Shown piece after piece: positions 25,431 to 34,929 of a stretch of 64,000 nucleotides of DNA. The notes below the pieces were generated by a model that did no database searches, was not told the origin of the DNA, and saw only the letters and a list, made by a program, of their open reading frames with translations. This DNA comes from Lasiosphaeria ovina. Taxonomy: Eukaryota > Ascomycota > Sordariomycetes > Sordariales > Lasiosphaeriaceae. Position numbers and translations under genes: made by a program. Where the stretch lies: the NCBI GenBank assembly GCA_033439765.1, contig JAULSN010000004.1, positions 3,606,001 to 3,670,000 on the forward strand, written 5' to 3'. Positions within the stretch are counted from its first letter, which is position 1, and each line of letters begins with the position of its first letter.

Positions 25431-25783
25431 GGTGCCGGAGGGGGAACTCCTGGGGGAGGGACTTGGGGTGCCGATTGGTTTCTCTGGAGCCCGGGGCGGG
25501 CGTTGGGAGCGGTGCGCAGGTTGGGGATGTTCTGGGGGTTCGGTCTGGGAGCGGGGGACGACGAGGAGGCGGCGGCCGAGGACGGGGCCGGTGTCAATGG
25601 GGTCGACGATGACGATGACGATGACGACAGCGACGGGTCAGGGCCGACTTGTTCAATGGGAGTGTCGACCTGGGGTTCGGAAGCGTCTGGGCCCTCGGCA
25701 GGCGGCTTCTCGCTCTCGCTCTCGCTCTCTCTCTCGCCCGCGGCGCCGTCGCCCGAGGCGCGCGACGACCACAGCGCGTTCAT
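22146..25783 (-). CDS. ham-2: STRIPAK component HAM-2/PRO22 (Far11/STRIP family)
   Basis: Seven exons on the minus strand: 25783-24846, 24783-24647, 24581-24493, 24436-23600, 23535-23217, 23158-23029 and 22959-22146 (3264 nt, 1087 residues). Introns are 56-69 bp. The start is the MNALWSSR methionine. Residues 1-140 are low complexity: an S run, Pro/Ala-rich parts and a poly-Pro stretch near 118-128. An N1221-type domain starts near 145 (AEFPRTEPIAYDYVYEDMGP, then DEWFMYNFWQW). The C-terminal half carries the DUF3402 part, including RVMQKICKHKAHRNLLMVNYKSS split by nothing and ending LNWDAMADGDDSSVRLEWSD. An acidic stretch before PIKRRR could be a nuclear signal. Family members scaffold the striatin-interacting phosphatase and kinase complex, needed for hyphal fusion and fruiting-body formation in Neurospora and Sordaria; that role here is by homology. 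Confidence 0.92.
25590..25632 (-). repeat. GACGAT-rich run coding the Ser tract of HAM-2
   Basis: On the plus strand GACGATGACGATGACGATGACG; read on the minus strand it encodes the serine run near residues 52-60. A second run of GGC triplets at about 25399-25427 encodes the poly-proline stretch. Confidence 0.7.
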
Positions 25784-26266
25784 GATGGCGACGTTCTGTG
25801 CCGTCGGGTGGTGGTGGCGTCGTGCTGGTCTGCCGCGCAGTGCAGTGCAGTAGGGGACGAGTGCTATAACTTTAGGTAGCCTCCCGCTTCGGTGGGTGCT
25901 AGACCAATGACCAATGAAAATAGAGTGCACTGCAATTTCCAACTCAATAGAGGGATGGGTTACCCTGTAACCCAAGTGGAAATTTATTTCAATCTGCAAG
26001 TATTTCATTTCGTAAAGGAAGTATCAAAAACATTGGGGTACAACCCATAATTGGCAATTTTGAAGCCAGAAGAACGATTTCAACCGTAAAGAATGCCAAA
26101 TGAGTATTAGAAGCCGTAAGTGGTTCGACCAACTCCTTTTCATTTTGGACTTGACGTCGTGATATCGTAAAGACAATGGAGTGGGCAAGGCTACTTCCGT
26201 GCTCGATATCCGTATGTACAGTACAGTACATACAGGCTGATACAGCAATGGACATCGCGCTACCAA

Positions 26267-27141
26267 TTAATCTGCATCGTCGCCCTCTGACTCGGACTGC
26301 TCGCCCGCCTCCCCCTTGCCGGCCTGTTTCTTCTCCTTTTCTTTTTGCCTCCGCTTCAGCTTCTTCTCTCGGTTCAGCCGCTTCTTCTTCTCCTTCAGAT
26401 GCTCCTCCTTGGTCATCTTCTTCTTCTCGAGAGCGGCCGCCGCTTCCTTTTGGGCCCTTTCTTTGATCCTCGCTGCTATCCTCATCTTCTTCCCCGGCCG
26501 CGTCTTCTTCTTTGGGTGCTCGCCAGCCAGTTCTGACAGCCCAGACGGTTGGCTGCCGGTTTTTGGCCTCTTCTGCGCTGTTCCTATCGTGATCTTGGTA
26601 ACCCGCCACGGCACTTCCAACCCCCAGGCCCGCTGCTGGGCTCCGGCCAGGACGTCCTTGCCGCTTACTGCCGAAAATCGGAGCCTCTCGTGTTCCTCGG
26701 GTGTCAGTTCTCCCCGGACGTAGAAGGACACGGGCCGCTGCGCGATGGCCGGCCGACCATTACGTGCGCCGCTGTTGTCCTCGAGGACGACTTTGGGCGC
26801 TGCTCCCGAGGTTGAGAAGAGTCGAAACTCGAACTCCTCTTCGTCCTGGTGCTCGCCGCTGCCGTCTCCAGCTGCCTGGGCCACCTCGCTGGCCGATGCC
26901 TCGGGCGGGCGCAGATCTATGGCGAGCAGGTTGGAGAGACGAGCATTCAGCTTGGCGCGCAACTCAGCTTCTGCGCCGTCGTCGCCAGGACTCGACTGCC
27001 GGTCTGACGCTGAGTCGTACAGATCCTGCCGCCTCACACTGATGTTCCGAATCAGCGTTTGCTTTTTTGAGAAAACCAGTCTCAGTCTCATCTCAGGCTC
27101 ACATACCGCTTTGCATCCGGGAGCTCAAACATTGTCTCCAT
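26267..27141 (-). CDS. DUF2011 family protein of unknown function
   Basis: Two exons, 27132-27107 (or from an upstream Met at 27141) and 27038-26267; the 68-bp intron starts GTATGT. Splicing gives MFELPDAKRVRRQDLYD, the conserved opening of the fungal DUF2011 family, and a protein of 265 residues (268 from the upstream Met). The middle is acidic and contains FEFRLFS and RPVSFYVRGELTPEEHERL. From about residue 165 the chain is strongly basic (KKKTRPGKKMRIAARIKERAQK and a Lys/Glu-rich helix), which suggests a nuclear or nucleolar location and RNA or chromatin contact. No catalytic motif is visible. It lies tandem to HAM-2, about 480 bp upstream of that gene's start. The function is unknown. Confidence 0.82.
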
Positions 27142-27613
27142 GTGCTTGGATTATTTGATATGTGGGTTTTGGCGCGGCGGGTGTAAGTTGGTTGTATGTT
27201 TTGCTCATCAGTCGTCGTGGGATAAGAGCAGAGATCAATCAAGCGATTTGATGTGAGAGTGGTCGGTCAGTAAGACTCGGTAAGGTGTGTAAACTGCGAG
27301 TGTGGAAGCTCCCGCATTCGCGCGCCAGAAAATCGGTCCGTCCCCGAGGTCGCCCCGCTTAAACTGCCCATGCAGGGCATCTGACACCAGCTGGCCGCGG
27401 AACATGCCTCCTCCCAAAGAGCCTGCATCAGCGCGTACGGCGCAGCTGCTTGTAGCACTCAAACTTGGTCTAATTAAATCCTAGCTACGATGGTTTCGCG
27501 CACTCGTCCTAGACAGAGAATGCAATATCTGGCTGATTTTGCTCCCCTTTCCGTGTTTCGTCTCCCCCTTGATGCGCTTTAGGATCCACAATCTCCATCA
27601 ATCCAGAACGGTC
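27142..27613. other. Short intergenic region before tRNA-Gln
   Basis: Promoter side of the DUF2011 gene and 5' flank of tRNA-Gln. No ORF of note. Confidence 0.5.
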
Positions 27614-27698
27614 GGTTCTATAGTGTAGCGGTCATCACATCGGATTCTGAACAACCTCAGCTGTTCCGGTAACCCCGGTTCGATTCCGGGTAGGACCT
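27614..27698 (+). tRNA. tRNA-Gln (anticodon CTG) with a 13-nt intron
   Basis: Acceptor GGTTCTA pairs with TAGGACC (one T-G pair); the discriminator is T. The D arm is GTG...CAC. The anticodon stem TCGGA/TCCGG encloses TTCTGA followed by extra bases AACCTCAGCTGT-like up to the 3' stem, which fits a canonical intron of 13 nt after position 37. The T arm is CCCGG-TTCGATT-CCGGG. Length 85 equals 72 mature plus 13 intronic bases. A TTTTT run follows at about 27702. Confidence 0.95.
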
Positions 27699-29622
27699 AA
27701 TATTTTTCATGTCTATTTTTGCCTCCCAACCTATCTATCCACCAGCTAAAAATACTTCATCTCTATTTTTTGAGATTCGGTTGTAAACTTTAATTGGGTG
27801 TTATTTTTTTTCTTCTTTATTGCAAATGTCGTGGCCTCGCATTGTACTTTTTATAAGCAGACGATAGCTAACGCCGTCGCTATTGACATGTCTCGATGAG
27901 AATTTCTGCGGTGGTGGTGGTTTGTTATCTCAAGCCCCTTTTTTGGTCTAATTGTTGTCAAGACAGGCACCCATCTCAGCCTAGGTAATTGCGTAGAAAC
28001 GAACAAGAAGGTATCCTCTAGTCTGGATTATACGAAAACCAGACTTCCAATTCTTACAGCCCTTTTCTCTGCACGTACACAAACGGAACCAAGTCGGTGC
28101 TGGTTTGTCCCGGGTTTCTTTCCAACGAAGCAAGCACAAAGGACCGCCTCTCCTGAACTTGCAATGGACAGAAAGAAAGCAGGTATACAGTACGGCCAGA
28201 CTGCAAAAAGACGCGGCAGACGGTTCACCAATGTAATGTAATGTATGACGTGTATGTATAATATGCATGCTCCTCGCATACCAAAACAAGCCCGAAAGCG
28301 AAAAACGAATGCCGCCGACACACCATACCACCCATGAAACAAAACAAAAGCAAACTAAGAGCCCCCAAAAGGCTGTTATAAAAACATACACGCATACTAG
28401 AAGAAGAATAAAACACCTCCAGCAAAGCACTTGAAAAGATAGTTTTTTGCCGCCCAGAACTAAAACAAAACAAACCAACCCAACCCAAGCCGACCAGAAC
28501 AGAAAAGAAAAAGAAAAAAAAAACAAGAACCGCGCTGGCAATGGGCGAAACAAGAACGAAAAAGCTAATTTCGGTCCGGGGGAATATATATATAGCGAGA
28601 AAGATAGGTAGGTGAGGCAGACAAAAAAGGGCAGGCATGGCAATGATGTATAGGTAATAATGATTTGGGAAAGTGAATGAGAATGGGAAAAGGGGAGGGG
28701 GGAAGACATTATGCATTTCCATAAAACACGCCGCGTCATTTGTACCGCACCCGCACCCGATGGACTTCTCTCTCTCGCTCGCTCGCTCGTTCGTAGAACA
28801 CACTCGCACACAGACAGACGCAGACCCGGATATTGCGCTATCTGTCTGCCCTTTCCCTGAATGCCCCTCTGTACGTCTTTGCAGCACAAACAACAGCACA
28901 GCACAGCACAGCAACACTTCCACTCTCCTAGTCATCCTCCCCGCCAACGGGGAACCGAGCCCCCCGCCCCCTCACTGTGCTCGCTCGCTCGCTCGCTCAA
29001 CCCCACATGCCATATGTATCTCTCTCCCTCTCTCATATTCACCCTAGGTACCAAGCCGGGGACGAGCGCGCGCGCGTGTATGCCATCGATTCGTTCGTGA
29101 TTTTGTGTCGTTACAAGATATAGGTATATATGTATATCAAAGGAGAAGTAAAACGTATCCGGCATTCGGGGAGGGAGGATGGTGGTTTGAATTCCGAGAG
29201 AGGTGATCCGCGTGCCCGCCTGTTGTTTTGGTCCCCCACCTCCCTTTTGCCTTTCTCTCTGTGGATGGATATGGTGAGAGGGAGGAGACATGTTTCGAAG
29301 GGGGGGGGGGGGTATTGGCCGTTTGAGAAGGGTGCTGTCCGGTCCGCACACACCAAACGCACATGTACACGCCACAGTCGACCGCCGCACCGCGAGTGGG
29401 TTGGTAGAGGTTGGGTATTGGTCTTTGTGGGGATATATATATATATATATATATATCCCCTCATCTCTCTGCTTGTGTCGGTCCCATCCCTCCCTCCCTC
29501 TCCCATCTCGGCATCGTTTCTGTCATCTCCCCCTCCTCCCCTCCCCCCTTATCTCTCTCTTTCCCTAGGGAGTATTATTTTAATATTCTCCTCTTTGGGG
29601 GGGCCCATTTGACCGCCGGCTC
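27699..29622. other. Intergenic region between tRNA-Gln and the NDT80-type factor
   Basis: Expected to hold the 3' untranslated region of the gene starting at 32117. The DNA is rich in simple repeats: CTCG runs at 28776-28790 and 28979-28998, CT tracts, a G run near 29300 and a TA run at 29433-29456. Long ORFs here (for example 27981-28904, minus) are low-complexity and not believable as protein. Confidence 0.5.
29433..29456. repeat. (TA)n microsatellite
   Basis: About twelve TA dinucleotides flanked by GGGG on the left and CCCC on the right, so the whole GGGGATAT...ATATCCCC block is self-complementary and could extrude as a hairpin. Confidence 0.95.
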
Positions 29623-32117
29623 TCACGTCGCGTTCCATGTGTAGTGGCTGACGGGGTACACGCCGGCGCCGGGGGCGGTCGAGTGCGGGGCGGGCTGCAT
29701 GTGGTGGGGGTGCTGCTGCTGGTGGGACTCGGGCTTGACGCTGGGGAAGGCGTAGGGGCGGTCGCCGCCGGTGGCACCGCTAGGGTTGCCGTGGCTCCCG
29801 GGGTGGTGGCTGTTGTTGCCGCCGCCGCCGCCGCCGCTGTAGGAGACGCTGGGGGCGGACGGCTCGCCGGCGGTGGTGGTCCACGACTGCGAGGGCGGGA
29901 AGTAGTCGCGTGGGGGCTGGCCGGCGCTGTTGGCCGAGGCCGAGGGCGGGGCCGAGGGCCCGCTGTCCTGCGACGGGGTGCCGTAGGGCCCGGCTACGGC
30001 GGACGGGTGCTGCTGCGACTGCGGGCTGATCTCGCTGGCGTTGTTGGCGCCGCTGCCGTACGGCGGCGGCGGCGGCCCGTACCGGTACTCGCCCGAGCTG
30101 GTGTCGTTGGAAATGGAGCTGGCCACCGACTGGTGGCTGGCGTGCCGCGGGCTCTTGGACGGCCGCGGGTTGCTGTCGACGTACCGCGGCACGTTGAGCG
30201 AGCTCTCGGCCGTCGTCGACAGCGACAGATGGGGCGGCGCCGACGACCCCTGCACGTATGTTGCGTACTGTGTTCGTATGGGTGGCTGTTGCTGTTGTTG
30301 TTGTTGCTGCTGCTGCTGTTGCTGTTGCTGGTCCTGCGCCACGAGCGAGAGCTGCACCGAGGGCATCTCTTGCGGCTCGGCCGTGTAGCTTGGCGCCCCC
30401 GTCAGAGGCATCTTCGGGTACGGCTCACCCGCCATGCTCGCCGCCGGGTACGAGGCCGACCCCGGGTTGTGCGGCATGGACCCGGGCGGCGGGTTCCACG
30501 TTGTCGGGTACGAGCTGTGGGCATCTGTTAGCTTGTGTTCTCCCCCTTATTTCTGCATTTCTTTCTTCCGTCTCGTTGCCCATGTATCCCATCCATCCAT
30601 CCATCCATCCATCCCCCCTCTCTTGTCCTCCCGTCTCCTCGTGTCTTGTCTCACTTACTTTGATCGCATCTGCATGGGGCTCTGCGGCATCTGCTTGGGC
30701 GCGCTAAAGGTGAAGGCGGTCCTCGGCAGCTCCATACCGGGCACGCTGGGCACGCGGGGCCGCGAGTCGTAGGGCGGCTTGTTGAGGATGACGGCCTGGG
30801 CCACGATGCCCTGGCCGTTCTCGACCAGCGTCTGGCCGCGCGAGCCGGCGCTCGACCCCAGCAGCGGGATCTCCTTGCGCGCCTGGAAGTTGCGCGGACT
30901 CCTCCCCCGCACCACGATGGGCGCCGTCGTCAGCTCCGAGAGCACCACCTTGCTGCCGTTGGCGAGCGTCCCGTGCAGCTTGAGGTGCAGCACAAAGTGT
31001 TGCTGCAGTTCCTTTCGTCTCCCGTTGTTTGCCGTCGCTCTAGCGGTGGGTTCGAGTTTTAGCATTCCGCGCCTCCCTTTTCCACCCCGTGTTTGCTTTC
31101 CTTTCCTTTGCTTTGCCTTCCAGAGAGGGAACAAGACTAGACTTACATTCTGAACTGCAGGCGCCGCCAGCCTATGGGGTAGATGGCGTAGTGGTCGCCG
31201 CCCGTCTCCTCGTCGCCCTCGGACCAGGGGATCAGCGGCAGCGGGGGCGGCTCCTGGTCGGGCCCCTGGCTGATCTCGGGCGAGTTGGGCGGCGGCGTCT
31301 TCCACGGGATGACGATCAGGCGCACGGGGTGGCCGTCGACGGACTCGATGGCCGATATGCTGACCTCCATGTTCTTGATCTGGCTGGCCTCGCCCGTCTC
31401 GAGCAGCACCGACAGCGGGATCTGCGGGAAGCACAGGCTGCCGCTGATCTGGAACAGGTTCCGCCGGTAGCACGTCAGCTCGGCGTTGAGCGTGCTGCCG
31501 TCGGCCGAGGGGCCCGGTCCCGTCCCCGACGGGAACTCGGACAGGAAGAACATGCCGTGCAGCTGCGCGTCGATCTCCATCTCGTGGATCCGCCCCTTCT
31601 GGTCGACGATGGTGTGCTTGTCCCCGACCTTCTTGAAGGAGAGCAGCTTCTGGTCGTGGTTGGCCGGCTTGTAGTCCTCGCGCAGGTCCTGCACCATCTC
31701 CGTGTACGGCGGCGCCTGGTCCACCTGCGAGTAGCTGCGCTTCAGGCTCGTTATGCTCGGGATGTTCATTAGTGACGGGTGCGGGTATCTATCGTACGCA
31801 TCGCCTTCCTCCTGCTGCTGCTGCTGCTGATGGTGCTGTTGTTGTTGTTGTTGCTGTTGCTGCTGTGGGGGCCGTCCACCTCCGCCGCCGGGGTGGTACT
31901 GCTGCTGTGAGTAGTCCATTGTGTGTTGACGACTCCTGGGGCGCGCCATGTGCGATGGTGGCGCCGGCTGTCCCGTCACCGACGAGCCCGAATCTTGGGG
32001 GTTGAACCGGCCCGACATCTGCACCGGGGCTCCATAGTTGGACCAGAGGCTGCCGCCGTGTTGCGTCTCGGCCCTCAGCTCTGCCATGGTGACCGTGTAT
32101 GTTGCCGTGGTTGACAT
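29623..32117 (-). CDS. NDT80/PhoG-family transcription factor (VIB-1/XprG/FSD-1-like)
   Basis: Three exons, 32117-31147, 31039-30659 and 30514-29623 (2244 nt, 747 residues); introns of 107 and 144 bp. The start is the MSTTATYTV methionine; an in-frame Met lies further upstream at 32183. Residues 100-130 are Gln/His-rich. The NDT80/PhoG DNA-binding domain spans roughly residues 170-420 and includes DAQLHGMFFLSEFP, ELTCYRRNLFQISG, ESVDGHPVRLIVIPWKTP, NGRRKELQQHFVLHLKLHG and APIVVRGRSPRNFQARKEIPL. The C-terminal 300 residues are Ser/Pro/Gly/Gln-rich with a second poly-Q run and no fold visible. In Neurospora and Aspergillus, relatives control secreted proteases, heterokaryon incompatibility, starvation response or sexual development; which paralogue this is cannot be decided by eye. 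A CT microsatellite lies just upstream in the leader. Confidence 0.9.
30590..30615. repeat. (CATC)n microsatellite inside an intron
   Basis: About six CATC units within intron 2 of the NDT80-type gene; likely polymorphic. Confidence 0.9.
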
Positions 32118-32202
32118 GGGAGCATGCCTCTCCCCAAGGGGCAACCCAGATTCCTTCGCAGACACCCGCCAGGCGCCAGTCACGAGAGATGTCCGCCGTC
32201 TA

Positions 32203-32207
<5 letters not shown>

Positions 32208-32242
<35 letters not shown>
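32208..32242. repeat. (CT)n tract in the NDT80-type gene leader
   Basis: About 16 CT units, some 90 bases upstream of the start codon at 32117. Read on the minus strand it is a GA tract and lies in the promoter or 5' leader. Confidence 0.95.
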
Positions 32243-32245
<3 letters not shown>

Positions 32246-32970
32246 CTCTTCTCTGTTCAAAGCTCCCGTCGAGAACAAGCCGAAACCAAGCCGGTCAGGT
32301 CTGGCAGAGAAACCAGCCTAGCGAGCAACGACGTCTCGCTTGAAAAAGACGAGGGGTAACCTAAGTCTCGTTTGCGTTTGCATATATAAACATATACACA
32401 TACATGTACACAACATGCACGAATGTATATATATTTATTGGGGGGGGGGGGTTTTCTTTGTTTGTTTTTGGCGGCTGGAGTAGGCGATAGAGATCGGATC
32501 ACGGCTTGGGGCGATGCTGTAGGGCCGGAGTGTGTGTACTTGTATAAGCCAATACGATCCGTGTTGTGGAGGGGGCCGTTTTATGAGAGGCTTCGGCACT
32601 GTCCCCGGGGGTAAGGGGGGGGGGGGGGCGACAAGGGGGTAAGAGGGGGTGGAGGGGAGGCAAGGCAAGGAAGGCAAGGCCAAGGTTAACGACCACCCTA
32701 GGCTGGTAGGGAATTGTTTAAACATACCTGCAGCTGGCGCAAACCGCTCCAACCATACAGGGAAGGAGGTTGAGAAACGGGGCGATCTGGGAGACAAGCC
32801 CCGAGGCCCCTGCTAGTCGATATGGGGCATGATTTCGCCAATGAGTCTAGCAGGCCTCGAAGACATGATTGCGCTTCTTAGAAGACTGTGCTATGGCCTG
32901 GATTGAAGAGGTTCAGGGACGGGGCAGCAGACAGACAACACGGCGGTTCTGTCCCTTTCTGGATCTTGTT

Positions 32971-33008
<38 letters not shown>

Positions 33009-33019
33009 CGTCCGTCTGT
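32971..33019. repeat. (CTGT)n/(CCGT)n microsatellite
   Basis: A run of CTGT units that changes to CCGT before ending in CTGT. No gene is seen here. Confidence 0.95.
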
Positions 33020-33585
33020 TTCCTGATCCTCGGTTCCTACCTGAGTAATACTCGGTCGGCCAAAATGGGGATTTCTCAACCAAGCACCAACCCCGGCTTG
33101 TTCCCGCTGAGGGCACGAATAGGGACATATTCCGTACATACAGACAATACATGATAAGTCCCGTGTAACTAGGTCAGGCAAACAGTGAATGTGAAAAAAT
33201 ATGTACGTCAAAGGGGGGAAGAGAATGCGAGACGTTATTTGCGAGGTTATTCCGTCTTCTGTAGTTATCGTGATTTGCTCCAGGGCGGTTTCTATGAGGG
33301 CAGGTTATGCCAAGCTCACGAAAGCGGGACCAGAAATCGAACGCGCCACGCCTTAGACATCAATGCACCCACCATACACACACACACACACACCACACAA
33401 CGAGGTGCAAATAGAAACGGAGAGAGGGCCCGTCGAGGTTTGGCAGTATGCGACCGACTATAGAGCCGGACGGGCTCTGGGCGGAATCCACGACGGCCGT
33501 CCTCACTAGGCCCTAGTAATGTACGAGAAGAAACAACGGCGTGGTAGGGAACGGTGGAGTGGATTGGAGGAGGGGAAAGGGGAGG

Positions 33586-33612
33586 GGGTGTGTGTGTGTG
33601 TGTGTGTGTGTG
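33586..33612. repeat. (GT)n microsatellite
   Basis: Uninterrupted GT dinucleotides in the gene-free interval; an (AC)n run lies at about 33375-33392. Confidence 0.9.
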
Positions 33613-34889
33613 AGGGGACCACATCTTGCCAAGCCGAGCGATCAGAAGGGAGGAGCGGACTCGAACGGCAGCCCCTCGGCTGGCCCCCCTTCCTCCCATC
33701 CAATCCAGGATGTCGAACTGGCAAAGCCCCGGTCGACGACCATGTCAGTTTAGACAACAGGGGCATCTGATTAGAGCAAGAATCCTCCGACAGGAAAAAG
33801 TCTCTGGGCGCGCTGTGGGCAGGCTGTGAACGGCCCGCAATTTTCTAGAAGACCGTTGGGTAATAAGAAAACGCGCCGGCCGAGCGAAGGGCCCTTTTTT
33901 TTTTTGTCTGCTAACCAGAGCGGGGTGGTGCCTTGAGCTTGAGGGACAAAAAAAATCGGTTCACGAGATTGCCTCGACCGGGGTTGACGGGCGAGCCAGC
34001 GGACCCCAGCAAGCTCGGCTCGCGAGAAGGGGAAGCACAATTACCGCCCCCCTGTCGCCTGCCCGAAAGAAAGCACACACTCTTGCAGACGTCTTCTCGC
34101 CCGTCAGAGCAAGCTGCTGCCGTCTTCAGTTCCCCAGCAAAAAAGGACGACAGACAGCCACTGAAGGGGAAGGGGGGGGGGTATAAGGTAGGTAGGGTAG
34201 GGTAGGGGGCGGCGACACGGAGCACCTAAGCAATATCAGAGCCTATTATATATGGCCTGGCCGCCGTTGTGGGCGTCATCCGAACCTCACAATTGGTAGG
34301 CACTTCTAAACGAAATCACCAGCGACGTGAGAAGCCGCCACGCTTGCTTTGATACAGCACGGCATTGTGATTCGACCAGATCCAGGACCGACCGACCGAC
34401 GACCGACCGAACACGGCCACGAGGATGGGGAAAAGGATGCAGATTGCAGATTGCAGGCTGGCCGACTCTGCTCCATATCCATGTATTGCACGAGATATAC
34501 ATAGTAGAGGCAGCTGGCGCAGCCTATTCACATCAGCTCCTGCTCAACGAGGAAGGAAGGGCCACTCAATTTATTTTGGAGATCCTACCGGTTTTGTTGC
34601 TCTCTGACCTGACTCTCAAGTCAAGCCAAGTCAAGTTTGTCTCGACGACAAGCTCTACCGACAAAGTCGGGACGGAACACATGTATGTACGTACTACCAC
34701 CTCGGGACGCCCCCTGGGACGCCTCCTGGAACGCCACTTTTCGACGCTTACGCCTTGTGCTGCCGAGCCATGCCCTGTTGGTTGCCGCCAGCAGCCAAGC
34801 TAAGCATGCAAAGCAAACACACGGAGTGCGGAGTACGGAGTGAGAACCGAGATGACGCTTGAGCCCTTGGACGCTTGTTTTGCCAAAAG

Positions 34890-34929
34890 TACAGTACAGT
34901 ACAGTACAGTACAGTACAGTACAGTACAG
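34890..34929. repeat. Pentanucleotide (TACAG)n repeat
   Basis: Eight perfect TACAG units in a row, unusual next to the di- and tetranucleotide repeats elsewhere in this interval. Confidence 0.95.

Noticed and set aside
27981..28904. Minus-strand ORF of 307 codons with many hydrophobic runs
   Set aside because: Arises from simple sequence (CT, CTCG and A-rich tracts); Phe/Leu/Cys/Ser-rich low-complexity translation, not a membrane protein pattern.
29433..29456. TA run with GGGG/CCCC flanks considered as a transposon terminal structure
   Set aside because: Simple microsatellite; no flanking repeats or coding sequence.
29644..30531. Plus-strand ORF of 295 codons
   Set aside because: Antisense to the third exon of the NDT80-type gene; Gly/Arg/Val-rich shadow.
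33260..33360. AATCGAACGCGCC near 33336 considered as a tRNA T arm
   Set aside because: No matching acceptor, D or anticodon stems on either strand.
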